The notes below the pieces were generated by a model that saw only the letters and a list, made by a program, of their open reading frames with translations, was not told the DNA's origin and ran no database searches. This document shows, piece after piece, positions 24,601-35,560 of a stretch of 64,000 nucleotides of DNA (position 1 is its first letter; the number at the start of each line of letters is the position of its first letter). Origin of the DNA: Nissolia schottii (taxonomy: Eukaryota; Streptophyta; Magnoliopsida; Fabales; Fabaceae). The DNA lies in contig QANU01095819.1 of NCBI GenBank assembly GCA_003254905.1, positions 1 to 64,000 on the forward strand, in the 5' to 3' direction. Position numbers and translations under genes: made by a program.

Positions 24601-26682
24601 TAGATATTAGAGATAAAATAGTATTAGTTAAATAGTCAGGAGTAAATTACTAGTTTGATATTCTCATGAGTCTATATAAGACTCACTCATTTGTATTACA
24701 TTACAACCTTTCATCATTTAGTAAAATTCGCAATTCAGTTTTCTCTCAATTCTATCCTCATTTTCCCCTATGTGGGATCTCTACCATGAATCTGAACATT
24801 AGACAAAGTCTTAATTACATTTTAGCACTCAGGGAAAAAATATTTCTCTGTCTCCTTTCCTCCTTCATTCCCTAACCCAACAGGGTCAAAATTAATTTTT
24901 TACCTTTTAGCACTCTTATTGGGGAAGAAGATACTACGGTTACTCTGAAAAATTAGTTGGCATTCAGCAGAATTGATATTACTCTGAAAGATCGGTACGT
25001 TTCTCAGCCCTCTAATAAATAAAGCATACACACAACAAAAGTAACAGTAACTATTTGACAATTCATTCATAACTTTTGTATGCTGGGAAAATATAATGGG
25101 TAAAACTATTATATAGCACATTGTATAAAGCATCAAATGACGTCAATATGCAGTTATATTATTGTACTCTCTAATTAAAGGCCTGAGATGCTTCTTAAAA
25201 ATGTCTCTATGCATTTACATATGCCATAGTATAAGGAATTATATTGATTCTATAATGTCCTGCTGCTATTTTAAACATGGAAATAAGCTAAAAAAACTAA
25301 CATGCAACATTAATTAGCTCTTCTCTTTGATTCTACAGTTCTCAACACATTACTTTATGTTAGATGGCTCTTTTCTTCATTTCTTTCCGAAACTTACCGA
25401 TCATTAAAATTGTCTGCAATTATCATGGTTTTACATGATATTGCACATATTTTCTATTATATCATGTTGTCCATGACCATCACCATGGTGATCTAATTTG
25501 CATGGATGTATACTGCTGAACTGGGAGGATACGAGAAGGTCATCATCAATGTGGACATAGTTGCCACAACAGAGTAGCACCAGAAACAACGTAACATTAA
25601 CATACTAACAATGCATTTTTTGTATATAGCATTAACTTACGACTTGGAACTGAAATGTCCTCTTTAATACCGCGTGGTAGTTTTCCAAGCTCATTTACAA
25701 GTTTATACTAGAGGCAGAACGCTACAGTTTTATGGATCTTTCTAGTGCTTTGCTAACAGATTATTCTAGGGAGTTCTACTGCCAAATGCCGAAACAATGG
25801 ACATTCTTGTTTCCTATTTCAATCCCCTGGTTATTTGCTTCCTTCTACTTTCTCATGATTTTGGAGGATACCTTATCCTCCAATTTGTGACTTGTACTTT
25901 TAATTTTCTCCATAATAGATTATTTAAAAGTAACCTAAAACCAATGAGCAATGCATTTCTTTAAGAGGTTACAAAACAAACAAAACGCATGCACAAGGAG
26001 ATAAATGCTTATATTGATTTCTGATTGCATTATATAATATCATAATTTATTTTATTCTTTGCCATCAAAATCACATCCTGTAAACATTTGCAAGCACAAC
26101 AAAGGAAATGTGCCAATCTACCACAGAAGGATTCTCAAATTCCCAATATATCAAATTGCTCACTGCAAATTTCCACACCGTAAGGATAGTTCAAATGGAA
26201 GAACATAAATGTTGGTTTGAATGCCATGCAAACAAGAAAAATTAGGACAATCGCAATTATACAAAATCATAAGACATAAACCCATCATAAAGCCCCATAG
26301 CTTTCTCAACTGATGCATCCACCACTAATTTTGATACTAACTCTAAATCACATAACCCAAACAACGCCAAGCTCCTAGCACTATCTATCACAACATATCT
26401 CCAGATACCGACATCACTATAAATCCATCTAATTCAATTATCAAATGCCAACAGAGAACTCCCAGAAACTATGCTAATTTGCAGTTACGCGTGTCACTCT
26501 AGCCAATTCTACCCATCACCCAAGGTGAGAAGGTTCGGTTAAAGTGGGAAAATCTTCCTTCACTTCCCATGGAGGAGAGCCAAACAACACAACACTAGCT
26601 ATATGTTGAAAGAAAATTAATAATAAATAAATAAATAAATAATATTTACAGCAGGAAAACGGGTGTCTAGCTTCTTCCTCAT
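12668..26682 (-). CDS. DRAP1: Dr1-associated corepressor (NC2-alpha / DRAP1-like), six coding exons
   Basis: This histone-fold subunit pairs with Dr1 (NC2-beta) to bind TBP on DNA and repress or tune RNA polymerase II initiation; in plants it is grouped with NF-YC11. Minus-strand exons are 26650-26682, 24445-24517, 24254-24347, 19593-19715, 19437-19494 and 12668-13138. They sum to 852 bp (283 aa) in an unbroken frame, with GT donors and AG acceptors at every junction. The start reads MRKKLDTRFPA, followed by ARIKKIMQADEDVGKIALAV and KALELFLQDVCDRTYEIT. This is the H2A/NF-YC-type histone fold, to about residue 90. Then come a PDYGHGHGHGH stretch, an acidic/basic linker (DSDEEAKRSK), a GR-repeat run near residues 138-150, and the conserved tail IPGWSLSDVDKMAIDTMQL ending EEDEDYDEEG. 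Introns 1, 3 and 5 are 2.1, 4.5 and 6.3 kb. Introns 3 and 5 are inflated by transposons, and intron 1 holds no recognised element. The Copia and gypsy insertions lie wholly within introns, so the gene appears functional. Confidence 0.93.
13386..13588 (-). mobile_element. RTE-LINE/SINE-type retroposon with 12-bp target duplication
   Basis: The insert at 13398-13576 starts with ACAACAACAACA and continues with the widely shared plant phrase 'tacgtggggtcggctatatg'. Its flanks are direct repeats GTGTTGAGATAT at 13386-13397 and 13577-13588. Read on the minus strand it ends in a (GTT)n tail, as RTE-type LINE 3' ends do, which suggests a 5'-truncated copy. It lies in intron 5 of the DRAP1-like gene. 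Confidence 0.75.
14196..14384 (+). mobile_element. 5' LTR of the intronic copia element
   Basis: It starts TGTACAGC and ends TTTTCTACA, with short inverted TGTA/TACA termini. It is followed directly by TGGTATTAGGGCA, a decayed version of the initiator-methionine tRNA primer site TGGTATCAGAGCA. The left boundary is inferred from the terminal bases only. Confidence 0.5.
14385..17400 (+). pseudogene. Copia retrotransposon gag-pol relic
   Basis: The gag frame starts at 14433 (MAEKSGKQEEES...) and has the UBN2/retrotran_gag region LNGQNYTQWARAVQIFL to about 14830, where it breaks. A protease motif WIVDSGASDHMTG is read near 15470. GAG-pre-integrase follows at about 15710-16080 (LWHYHLRHPNF, then CEVCQIAKH). 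A few integrase and linker pieces follow. The reverse-transcriptase beginning is at 17210-17340 (EETFAPVAKLN, HQLDIKNAFLNGALEEKVYM). Sequence stops matching near 17395, so RNase H and the 3' LTR are missing. Many frameshifts and stops show it is dead. It lies in intron 5 of the DRAP1-like gene, in the opposite orientation. Confidence 0.88.
17401..18260 (+). repeat. Strand-asymmetric TG-rich stretch of TTTGTTTA words
   Basis: About 850 bp of the plus strand is very rich in T and G and poor in C and A. The words TGTTTGTTTATT, TTTGTTTA and 'ttggttctatattg' recur irregularly, especially from 17570 to 18250. It begins where the copia relic ends. It gives long but meaningless open frames rich in V, C, L and F. 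The origin is unknown. Confidence 0.6.
18261..19436. other. Remainder of intron 5, no gene
   Basis: No conserved exon is recognised. Purine-rich sequence (18480-18860) and AT-rich sequence (18950-19250) are present. No element boundary is clear. Confidence 0.4.
19766..20925 (-). pseudogene. Ty3/gypsy gag, open for 386 codons and cut at an assembly N
   Basis: The frame starts at 20925 (MAESTRLQTAMRETEERIMA) just after a primer-binding site. It contains the retrotrans_gag core (TRLEFPRFCRDDVGLWIAQC, then SFRWFQTLEQ, WRDFAEAIQVRFG, LEDYQEKFDKLVCRT, CFLGGLNAEL). A zinc knuckle CFFCHEKYGSGHDC follows, of the chromovirus-like type. No stop is seen before the single N at 19765, where the protease region would begin. 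The element is young in sequence but incomplete: polymerase and one LTR are absent. GC content is much higher than its surroundings. It is located in intron 3 of the DRAP1-like gene. Confidence 0.88.
20949..21299 (-). mobile_element. 5' LTR and primer site of the intronic gypsy element
   Basis: Read on the minus strand, the LTR begins TGTTAGTAATTG at 21299 and ends TTGCTTAACA at 20949. The adjacent 20935-20948 reads TTGGTATCCAGAGC on the minus strand, a tRNA-iMet primer site with one extra base. A TATA-like TATATAAG is at 21069-21076 on the minus strand. The gag ATG follows 10 bases after the primer site. Confidence 0.7.
21370..22252. mobile_element. Foldback element of about 880 bp with GGGGTAATTA termini
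   Basis: The left arm begins GGGATAATTATACTGACC and runs through CTCCCCTCTAGTTTG. The right arm, read inverted, begins GGGGTAATTACACCAACC and runs through CTCCCTTTCTAGTTTG. Arms are about 110 bp or more, with insertions between matching blocks. TAA lies on both sides, which would fit the 3-bp TWA target of PIF/Harbinger elements, but this is too short to be decisive. The interior has a C-rich segment (21500-21640). No transposase is present. Confidence 0.7.
22349..22590 (+). pseudogene. LINE (L1-type) ORF2 C-terminal fragment
   Basis: The translation gives DWLECNSRIFNGRFLDK, then after a frameshift VWGKIRNLASIYHK, then FRGISLLDVLRNWSP. This matches the conserved end of plant LINE ORF2/zf-RVT proteins (WLERNSRIF, WD.I..LAS.W, FRGI.L.D..RDW). 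Frameshifts show it is dead. It is in intron 3 of the DRAP1-like gene. Confidence 0.6.
22655..22845 (+). repeat. Two diverged tandem copies of a 'gaagcgac...gcgacaa' unit
   Basis: Copy one (about 22661-22730) and copy two (about 22761-22815) share 'atgaagcgac(t/c)gtgaca...ccttag..gaattg.c..ctttgcgacaa'. Later text to about 23150 keeps the 'gcgac' theme (ttgcgacc, gtcacgacg, gtcgcgac). This suggests a worn repeat array. Confidence 0.5.
23240..23535 (+). pseudogene. Second LINE ORF2 tail and 3' end
   Basis: The translation around 23280-23420 gives ILWDRSRIRRLTSTWYIAHD and LLRGVYLSDMLKEEEALL, matching the same LINE C-terminal signature as 22349-22590. It is followed by a T-rich 3' trailer that ends near 'gttaatgaaattcttctttttatcc'. 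Two LINE tails in tandem orientation in one intron may be separate insertions. Confidence 0.55.
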
Positions 26683-26949
26683 GCTAGCAGATTTGGGATC
26701 AGATAAACGAAGCCTCCGAAGGGAACAAAATGAAATAGAAGAGACTTCAGAACAAGAAAATCATTCACAGGATAAAAGCTAAGGAACCCATCTCAGGTCC
26801 GAAGGTTCGGAAACTGAGAATATTGGTCCGTACGAGTTTGCAGGAAAGGAAAAAAAAAAAATCGTTTTTGAAGGAAAGAAAAAGAAAAGTTTTTTTTAAG
26901 GAAAGAAAAAGATTTGTTTGTGACTGTTTATGTACGACAGTGCTGTGAG

Positions 26950-27060
26950 GGGAAGCTTGGGACGGCCCAATAGTTGGACAGCACATGGCGCGATCACCTA
27001 CTATTCTCGCCCATCAACAACAAAATTATGATTCGGCATATCTAGGGTTTCTTTCTCCAA
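26950..27060 (-). promoter_or_regulatory. Putative proximal promoter of the DRAP1-like gene
   Basis: On the minus strand, TGGGCC (a site II-type element) lies at 26964-26969 and the telo-box AAACCCTA at 27043-27050. They are 280-370 bp upstream of the ATG. This pair is common in promoters of plant housekeeping and growth genes. The transcription start itself cannot be located by eye. Confidence 0.4.
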
Positions 27061-27739
27061 ATTTAATGGTTTTTACCTTTTCTTTTTGGGAGAAAATTAA
27101 AGTCTTTTATTAAATATTTAACAAAATCATCACCAAAAAAGAATATTTAACAAAATTATTAATATATTTGGTTCCTTAATATTTAACTAATTAATATATT
27201 AATCAAAGGTTAAGAGGTCTATTATACCCGGTACTGGGAGATGAACAAGATCCAACCATCAATTCTACAATCAACATCAACGGTTAGGATTAACTTCTTC
27301 TATCAAGAGCAAAGTTAATTTTGTATATAGGGTTTAACAACTGCAATAACCCATGACGGTTTTCAAAAATTCTGTTATTTGTTTTGGGCCGGCAGACGCT
27401 AGAAGAGCCTTCATCATTCATCACGTCATGTGAAAAATGTGGGATATCACTAAAAATGAAAAATTAGTAGTAATGTTGTGCACATAACTAGATAATACTG
27501 CAAAACTAGTAGTGATATACCAAAATTGTGTTGGGGGGGAGGGGGGTTGTTTTGAGTCCATGAAATTACGGAAGGGGAAATTGTTTCTAACGACCCTGAC
27601 TTTTGGCTATTTCCTATCAAAGTTTAGAATCTATACATTCTCCTTACAACAAATCAATCAAGAATTGCTCAGATATAAGAAAACAGAATCCCAAAATAAG
27701 TAATCTATACACCAAAACCTTCCAAGACATTGGCCATAC
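27061..27739. other. Intergenic sequence between the corepressor gene and the Myb/SANT gene
   Basis: No gene is seen. A G-run (27533-27545) is present. The minus-strand 3' UTR of the Myb/SANT gene should lie just below 27740. Confidence 0.4.
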
Positions 27740-28748
27740 TCACCTCCACCACCAGAATAATTTAAACAGGTAAATCTTTCTCATTCTAGGATTGTATGTC
27801 ATGAAGGCTCTAGCCTTAACAGGATCAGCATTTAAATACTCAAATGCATACATCTGTTTACCTTCTTCCAACCCATCAATCTCCATCACAGCCTCTAATA
27901 GCTCAGATGCATCAACCGTGCATTTGCTTTGCTCCATAGCATCAGCCAAACGCCGTATGCTCACTGCCACTGCCATCAATGCATCCTGAAGAGCATCTGA
28001 GCTGCGAGGCCGTTTGGGAAGCTGTCTTTCAGGTAGCACACCAGGAACCTCTTGAAAACCATCTGGCATCTGGCCATATTCTGGAGGCCCAGTGTACGAT
28101 TCAGTATCATCTGTCTCACTCATATCTTCGCAACTGGGAGAAACAAAGGAGGGTGAGTCATCCTCACAATTCTTCATGTCCATCTGATGGTTTCCATATT
28201 TCATCTTAGCCCAATGGCTAGGGGCTTGATAATTTCCACAAACAATTTTCAGTTCATCATACATCTCTATCTGCTTTCCGCGGAATACTCTTGCGTCAGG
28301 ATGTGCCTATCAATTGAATCAGAGAACAGAATAAGTATTTTGCATATGTTCTTACAAATTCAAGAGTGAGAACAATGAAAAAGATAACACTTACAGTGAT
28401 GTATTTTTTCCAGAGCTCATCACTGTCGGACTCTATCATCTTTGTGTTTGGATTCCACCAGAAACCATCCTGACTTAGAATATCTTTTATTACTTTATAC
28501 CTTTTTTTAATTGTTTTTAAGCGGTTGATGACTTTCTGATTATTCAAGCTCAAGCTGAATTGAGTGTTTACAGACACACAGGCAGCGGTATAGGCATTTT
28601 CATTGAAACATTTGTCAATTTTGTTTCCGTTTTTTGCCTGAACAGCCAGGGCTTCAATCAGACACCTATCCATTGCAATTGACCACACAACATTTCTCCC
28701 TTTGCTTTTCATATCCCTTCTTTGCCTTTGCAGATCATAGTGCTCCAT
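27740..28748 (-). CDS. Myb/SANT-like DNA-binding domain protein (LIMYB-like), two coding exons
   Basis: Exons are 28395-28748 (118 codons) and 27740-28306. The donor is ACT|GTAAGT and the acceptor TTGATAG|GCA, giving 306 aa. Exon 1 carries the Myb_DNA-bind_3 domain: NVVWSIAMDRCLIEALAVQA, then KVINRLKTIKKRYKVIKDIL, GFWWNPNTKMIESDSDELWK. The domain closes in exon 2 with AHPDARVFRGKQIEMYDELK. The rest is acidic (DDSPSFVSPSCEDMSETDD), then a basic KRPRSSD and a helical C-terminal region ALMAVAVSIRRLADAM. This architecture matches plant L10-interacting MYB-like proteins and the MYB-like partners of Harbinger transposases, so the biological target is uncertain. An AG acceptor (TATGTAG) sits 3 bp upstream of the ATG, implying a non-coding first exon. 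Confidence 0.85.
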
Positions 28749-30549
28749 TTCTACATACAGACAATAAAGAACTGAAAATACTGTTCAATTAAATAATTCA
28801 TGCATCACCAGACATCTTATTTTTGGTACATATCACTATAATACTTACTTTAATAGCATTATCCCCATATAAAACGAATCGTGTGATTAACAAAAATTTT
28901 ACAGATGAAAAATGAAAAAGGTGTTTGAATAAGAAAATTAATAGCAGATGTATAATGTGATATTAATAATCACAAAACTGCAGTTTGGTTATCAGTAGTA
29001 ATAAGTTTTAAAATGTGTTTTGGATTAAAGGTGTAGAATTACTTTCAAGTAGAATGTACAGAAGTCTTTAATTTTGAAAACATAGCTTAGTGTGCATGAT
29101 GTGACATAAAGTTGTTTTCAAGGGTGAAATTAGAAAAATTAAAGTGCAAAAATAGCTTCGAAGTAGTCAGGAAAGATCTGTATAACATGTTAAGTCTCAT
29201 AATACATTCTAGCTAAAACAACCATTCACCAGAAGAAAATCTTCTTGTTCAAACTCATTCTCACTTTATATCGAAATGTGCAGTTGATGCATCCTTCGGT
29301 GAATTTAACTGTGACAACTCTCATAGCTATAACATAATATCTTTGCCCCAAAACTATTTAATGGGAAGGGTTAGGTTTATTGGCCCTACAGGTGGTTTTT
29401 CTCAAGTTTGTTTCATGAGTACCCACTATCTTGGATATGCAAACACATGGAGCATACATATTTAAAGCTTGATTCTTCATGCTCATAGTTATGTCTAGAA
29501 CATTCAAGTTTAGATTAGAGCATATCATATCCTCCCATTTCTAAACTTTTAGCCACATCATGTGGCTTTGAAGAAGCCATCAAACTGAGCTCTGCAAATC
29601 AAACATGAACAACTTAAGCTTCAACGTCACCACGCTTCTTGAATGAGCAAGTCGTCAAAAAATGCTCTAATGAACACACATAACCTTTTTAACCACAAAC
29701 TTCAACATTGGTTCCCACAATTATGATGATACCAGAGAAAACTTCCCAGTAAAATTAGGGTTTCTGTTGGAAACAAGAAAGAATAACTATGGAGCGGAGA
29801 GAACCATAGAATGCAGAGGGTGGATATTTTCGTCATTTCAAAAGTTAGAATGAGTTACTAAAGATGGGAGATTGAGAAGCACTAGACTTGTATCAAGTTC
29901 CTTATATCGATTACAAGCAATTATCTAATCAAATAATGACATGTGTAATACTTTTTTTTTGAAATAAGTCACTCTTATCAACAAAAAAAAGAGTTCCACA
30001 TGTCAAGCCTTGATTTGAGAATTGATTGAAATTGACACAATGAATTTGATCTAAGTTTTATCCAATTGAGCATGCCATAGATGCATACTAAAGTAAACTA
30101 ACCCCTTTCTACAGGTAATTAAATCCCAAATAAAACTAACATCAATTTAGAATCTCAGACCAAACGAAGTTTCCTGGTGAACAATAGAAAAGAAAACCTT
30201 ATAACCAAAAGCCATCTCAAAGCCAAATATTCCTCTTTGCAATGCCCTATGACAGCAAGCACTGCTTAAATATGTATACAGGCACTTATTGCAATGCAAA
30301 TTCAAATTCAAACCACAATTTGTCCAAATTATTACTCCTATTTCCCCCCACATTAATCAAAAACCAATATTCAGTCATTCTGGTCCTAAATGCTTATTTT
30401 TCCTTCACAAATGACGTAAAGCAAAACCAAGAACACGAGTTCTAATACACATAATTATAACTAGTTAACTAGACTAACAAGCACTAAAGCGTGTGCAATT
30501 TCACTTCATAAACAACTATAAAAAACAAGGGCTGCACCATATTGAAGAG

Positions 30550-30760
30550 AATGTACAGAACAATTGCCTGCTACAGTAGATTGATGAGAATTCGATCTTG
30601 TGGGTGACCGACTGGTCTCGCCGGTCAGATAAAGGGACCGGGCTGCATCTGATCGAGGACAGACGCAGTCGCGGCGGCGGCGGCGTCAATGGAGTGAAGG
30701 AGAGCAACTATGACAGCTCATTCCGGTGTTAGGGTTTTCTCGGGAAAATACATGGGAAAA
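30550..30760 (-). promoter_or_regulatory. Candidate 5'-UTR exon and promoter of the Myb/SANT gene
   Basis: The coding start at 28748 lies 3 bp after a splice acceptor, so a leader exon is expected upstream. The best candidate is this GC-richer island. It has a (CGG)n tract at 30672-30686 and a minus-strand telo-box-like AAAACCCTAA near 30728-30737, preceded upstream by GAGAGAGA. The donor position could not be fixed. The 28760-30540 interval would then be a UTR intron and shows no coding signal. Confidence 0.35.
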
Positions 30761-30879
30761 TTTTTTTCTCTCTCTCGCTAAGACCAAACGCAGAAAACAA
30801 CTCCATTCCATTTATGTCATGCGATCAGGTACAACGCAGTGTAGGAGATTGAGTGAAAGCGCCTATAGTTAACAGACAC

Positions 30880-31520
30880 GTGTCAGTAGAGTTTCCCACT
30901 GGCTGCTAGGTCAAAAGTACCCTTATTTACATACTAGTAATGTCTTATTTTGTTATTGGACTTTACACATTTATTTTACTTGGTTCCTAAATTTTTAATA
31001 AATACATGTTAGTTTTTAAAATTTACGAACATTGGACCCAATGGTCCCTTCGTCCATCAAACCCTTAATAGTCATTGATGTGTTAGTTAATAGCGTCATT
31101 TTCTATCTCCTAGTCAGATCTAAAATGATGTCGTTTTGATAGTAAAGTTCAGGGATCAACCTTCCAAAAACATCTAAGGACTACTTAGTCCCTACACTGC
31201 CACCTAGGGCTGTCAAATAGGCTAGTCTAACCTTGGCATTAACGGGTTTCTACTATTTACGGATTAATTTTTATATGTTTGGTTTGTTCATTTAATGTGA
31301 GTAAATGAATTAGTCCACCGGTTATGCGTAACACCTTTAGCTAGCTATTACACTTAAGTTGTAAGTAACGCTTGCTAGTTTGTTACCTTTCGGCTAAATT
31401 ACTTTTAGACTTACTTTTGAAAATATATTTAGTTGCGAAAATAGGGACCAATTTAAAACTTTTCTTAATTTGCAAATTCTTGGATATAAAAACATAAGCC
31501 ATACTCATTGTAAATGCATG
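30880..31520. other. Repeat-derived intergenic sequence
   Basis: From 30960 to 31200 there is a 'gg(t/a)ccc(t/a)...tagtccct' style arm typical of legume foldback repeats, without a clear partner. At 31205, TAGGGCTGTCAAATAGGCTAG resembles the terminus of the element ending at 54997. Confidence 0.4.
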
Positions 31521-31521
31521 T

Positions 31522-32706
31522 TATAGGTTGTGATGATGCCAAAAGGATTTTAATGAGATTGCAATGATGATGTCAAAAGGATATCAATAAGACTGCAATT
31601 CAAAATTGGAAAATGGCACACATGAAATTTCAAGCAATGGCAATGAGCCTCATAAAATGCTCTTCATCAAATGCTCAATTGGTCAAAGCTCAAAGAACAA
31701 AGTCTAAACTCTCATTTGGTATTCTTTTAAGACTTAGGTTCTTTTGTCAAAAATTTTCTGTTGATAACTTTAATTGGCCATGATTTAAAAACTTTATGCT
31801 AAAAGATATTATGTTAAACAAGTTTTTCATAAAAGCATATAACTTAAATATAACATCACAAAGGTTTTTCATCAAGGGTATATAGTGGGAAAATGATAAA
31901 ATATGTTTTCAAAGGCCGAGTAATCAATTACCTTGTTTACAGAATCAAATACATGCTTTTGGAACATGTTGTAATTGATTATAAGGTCATGTAATTGATT
32001 ACACATGTCCGTTATTCCAAAACGAGATGACTTTTCATCAAGGGGTATGTCTCTTCGAAAGTCAATAAGTTTGCACGGATTCAAGGCCTATAAATACCTT
32101 CTTTTGTGCAGCATTTCAAGTATGAAAAACTAAGTACAAACTACATTTAATCCTTCATTTTCATCAATGGTTTTTTTCATCAAAGTTTTGTGCCAAAATG
32201 AGTTATCACTTGCAAAACTTCATAGTTCTTCAACTTGTATAATTTCCTCTATTGAGAGAGTGATTCTGATTCTCCTCATGTATTTCTGAATAATTATTAG
32301 AGGGTGAGGCATCCCTCAAGTGAATCAAGAGTGAGGAATCTCTTGTTCTTGAGTGGCTTGAACTTTAAGGGTGAGTGATCCTAAGAAGTGAAAGCACTCA
32401 AGTGTTGTAAAGGTTTTCCAAACACCTGTAAGGATTGGAACTAGAGGAAAAACTCAAGTGGACATAGGCTACAGGGGGTGATCGAACCAGGACAAAATTT
32501 TGAGTTTGCTTTTCTCTTCCCTTACTCTTTACATTACTGAAAGTTTGATTTAATATGGTTATTCTTAATGATTTCATTTTTGTTACTTTATTCTACTGCA
32601 AGTAATATTTAAATGCTTGAAAATGCACAATTTCTTAAAGTTTGATTAAATTTTCAAACACCCAATTCACCTCCCCTCTTAGGTGTTGGTTGCCACATGG
32701 CTAACA
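31522..32706 (+). mobile_element. Long LTR of Sirevirus (SIRE/Maximus) type, solo or truncated
   Basis: It starts TGTTATAGGTTGTGATGATG and ends near GGCTAACA, about 1.19 kb. It contains repeated GTAATTGATTAC-type half-palindromes (31921-32010) and an LTR-end block CACCCAATTCACCTCCCCTC, both familiar from copia Sireviruses of soybean and relatives. No clear target duplication was found, so the ends are approximate. Confidence 0.5.
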
Positions 32707-32710
32707 CTTG

Positions 32711-33845
32711 TAACATGACAAATTGTACTAACAGAGAAACTCATATGCTAGGGAAACGTTGCAAAAACTTGCTCAAACATACATTCATTATCATGAAGCA
32801 TACATATCAAGTGGTCCCAAGGTTCACATATGTCACATACACACACATACACACATATACATCAATATAGCTACGCATGAGACCTAAAGTGTAGCTACCC
32901 CCACCATTCCAAGCGTCAAAGATAACATGTAGAAAAGCCTAATACTATTAGGCTATCTACTCGCTATGATAGTTGCACACCCTACATAAGTTCCAAACCT
33001 CAGAGATGATGTTTCCCACTCTTGTCAGTACTGAAGGTTGAATTCGCCACCGTGTCTACTCCCTGGAATCATAAGTAAATGGGGGTGAGAACTTGCATTC
33101 TCAGCGGGTAACTTGCGGGAAAACTCAATTTCATTTATTTATAATTCCTCCGCTAGGGGGTCTCTAGGTGAAGGAGTGAGAGAAGAATTGAGCAAAAACT
33201 CATTCTAATAGGGAAGAAGAGTCTGAAGTTCTGAGCGAGTTGAAATGGGGGGAGGAGAACTCTATTTATAGGAGAAGGGATGGCCAAAAGGGCGGGTCGG
33301 GCCCTCTCCTGGTCCAAAAATGTAGAACTAGGATTTTCTGGTTAACAGTGGTGCCCTGGAGTGCCTCAGCCTTGTCTGCTTGCATCTTGGGTGAGATGAA
33401 CATGTCTGGCGCGAGATGTGCCCTTTTTTTAGGGTTATCACATTTATATGTCGCCCTTTGACTTTTTGCATAGTCTTTACCTATTCTTTTTTGTTATTAG
33501 ACACATGTATATATGTATATTTGCTTATATGTTGTAGATGAGAAAGCCAGTAGTTATGCTCCTTGTCATACTGTTCTTTCTTATTTAGAACTTAGGTCTT
33601 GACAGATGTGGATAGTATGATATGTATATATATATATATATATATGTATGAATGAATGAGGTATTTCTAGGGTACGACTCATGTTTTCAAAAAAAAAATT
33701 GCTTCAAAAGTTCAAAATTTCCCTATATTTTTTTCCAATTAAGTATTTAATAGGCTAACTCTAAAGTAAGGTAAAGCTAAACCATGACAACTAGTGAACT
33801 TTAAATATGACTTAAGTGTATTTAGCTAGCTAGGGTGTTACATCA
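32711..33845. mobile_element. Fragments of the TGTAACACCC LTR family, mixed orientation
   Basis: Positions 32980-33180 match the middle block of the 8490-11244 element on the plus strand (gaatcataagtaaat...gggtgagaac...tctcagcgggt). Positions 33475-33845 are on the other strand. Their right edge, inverted, reads TGTAACACCCTAGCTAGCTA, the head of the family. The inverted text also matches 37850-38150 (ATGACAAGGAGCATAA / GTGACGAGGAGCATAA). The region is a mosaic of partial copies. Confidence 0.5.
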
Positions 33846-35560
33846 ACCACATACAAATTGACTAACCAAGGTTCTTCTACACCCTAGAGTTAGTTGAAAC
33901 ATAGTTTTTATTGATTTATGGCTTGTAATGAGCTAATCATCAATCAAAAGGCTCATGGCTCAAATGGGCTAGTAAGGGAACAATCATGCAAGGTGGGCCA
34001 AAAGGTCATAAGGTTAATATTAACAAAAGTTCATTAATCATGGAACATATCATGGAATGCAATGAAGATGCAATGCTAAGAAGTAGACAAGTTCTAGAAA
34101 CAATCATGTGAATGCACACTCATCAAAGGAATGATTTTAGCATGTAATGACTCCATTCTTCAATTTGGCTTGTAATCTCACAAGCCATTTATCCAATCAA
34201 TTATACATTAAATTCTTGCAATACTTCCAACAATCAAATCAATGACAAAACTATGCTAGTCTCAAATCAACAAACATGCCATCAAAAGAAACATTCTTCA
34301 AACATTTCATTAAGATGATGCAAACATATTAAAAACAAAAATCTTTTTGGTGTGGCAACACTATTTATAACCCCCTACAAAGTTACGAAACATGGGGATG
34401 CAATAAATCTGACACAAAACAATCATCAATTAAGAAAAGGAAAATTGATAAGTGACCCTATTTTTACCCGGACTTCGCATCAACAGGTTCTAAAAATACC
34501 CCACCCACACTTATAGAATTGCATTATTCCTAGTGCAAAGAAAACACCATTTTTGCTTCTAGGGCATCCACTAGGGCAGTTGATGGACCAATGGTGTAGT
34601 TGAGAATCCTGGGCCAATTGTCCAACCACTAGGATAGTTATCGAAACCTGTGAAAATGAAAAGTAAAGCAAAAATAGTGGTAACAATAGAAAATGCAAAT
34701 GAAGAATTTTAAATGATGGGTTGTCTTCCACCCAACACTTTTTTTTCCACGTCCTTAACTTGGATGTGTCATCCTCCTCATGGAGGGTTGAAAGGGGCAT
34801 CCATTAAGCTCACTTCCGCATCCACTTCTCTTACCAAACTACTCTCATAAAAGGGATTGAGACATTATCTGGTCATAGCAAAAGGTGAGTTTGTCTTGGG
34901 GCTTTGGAGCTCTATTTTTCTAAATGATGGACCTTTGTGACCATCAAAGGTCCATCCCACCTTGAGCACAACTTTGCTGGCATGAATATCAACCAAAAGT
35001 TGTAGGGAAAGTTTTTTTACTCCTTGAAAAACTTTTTTTCTTGCAAGGTGCTTATCAAAAAGTACGTTGGTCTTGTTCTTAGCGAAATAGATACTTGCAG
35101 TCAGCATTGGTACCATATTGCTCCTCCCCTATTGAGTCTAATTTATGTCGGGTAAGGAGGCTTTAATTCCTTAGGTATCTCAACTTTAGTGAGTGCCAAT
35201 ATCCACTAGGGAAAATCATTATCGTCAGGGTGATTGTAATCGCCTAAGCGGTCTTCCATTTGCTAAGGCGGATGAAAACCAATGTGCTCTACACCTAAAA
35301 CACGAGAGATGCCTTGCAAATAGTCAGTTAGGCCCATTGGTTTGTCTAGAACCTTAGAGATTGGGCTTGTAATAACATTTAAAGAAAGATTTTCATCTAT
35401 CTCTAAGCATGCATGACACAAGTTTTTCTTGCTATCACAATCTGAGCACTCAAATTGAGATGCCTCATTCAAAAATTTATCAAGATCATCATCCTCATAA
35501 TTGTCCTTAATCAATGAATCAATCGCATCAATACTAAAGATGGATGGTCTTTCGATGGTT
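33846..35560 (-). mobile_element. Probable LTR-retrotransposon remains without a named domain
   Basis: Two minus-strand open stretches, 35263-35514 (acidic, with CSDCDSKKNLCHAC) and 34865-35116 (GWTFDGHKGPSFRKIELQSP), look like worn polyprotein pieces of Phaseoleae gypsy elements. I cannot name a domain. TTGATAAGTGACCC at 34446 resembles an LTR start after a purine run. This call is tentative. Confidence 0.3.
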
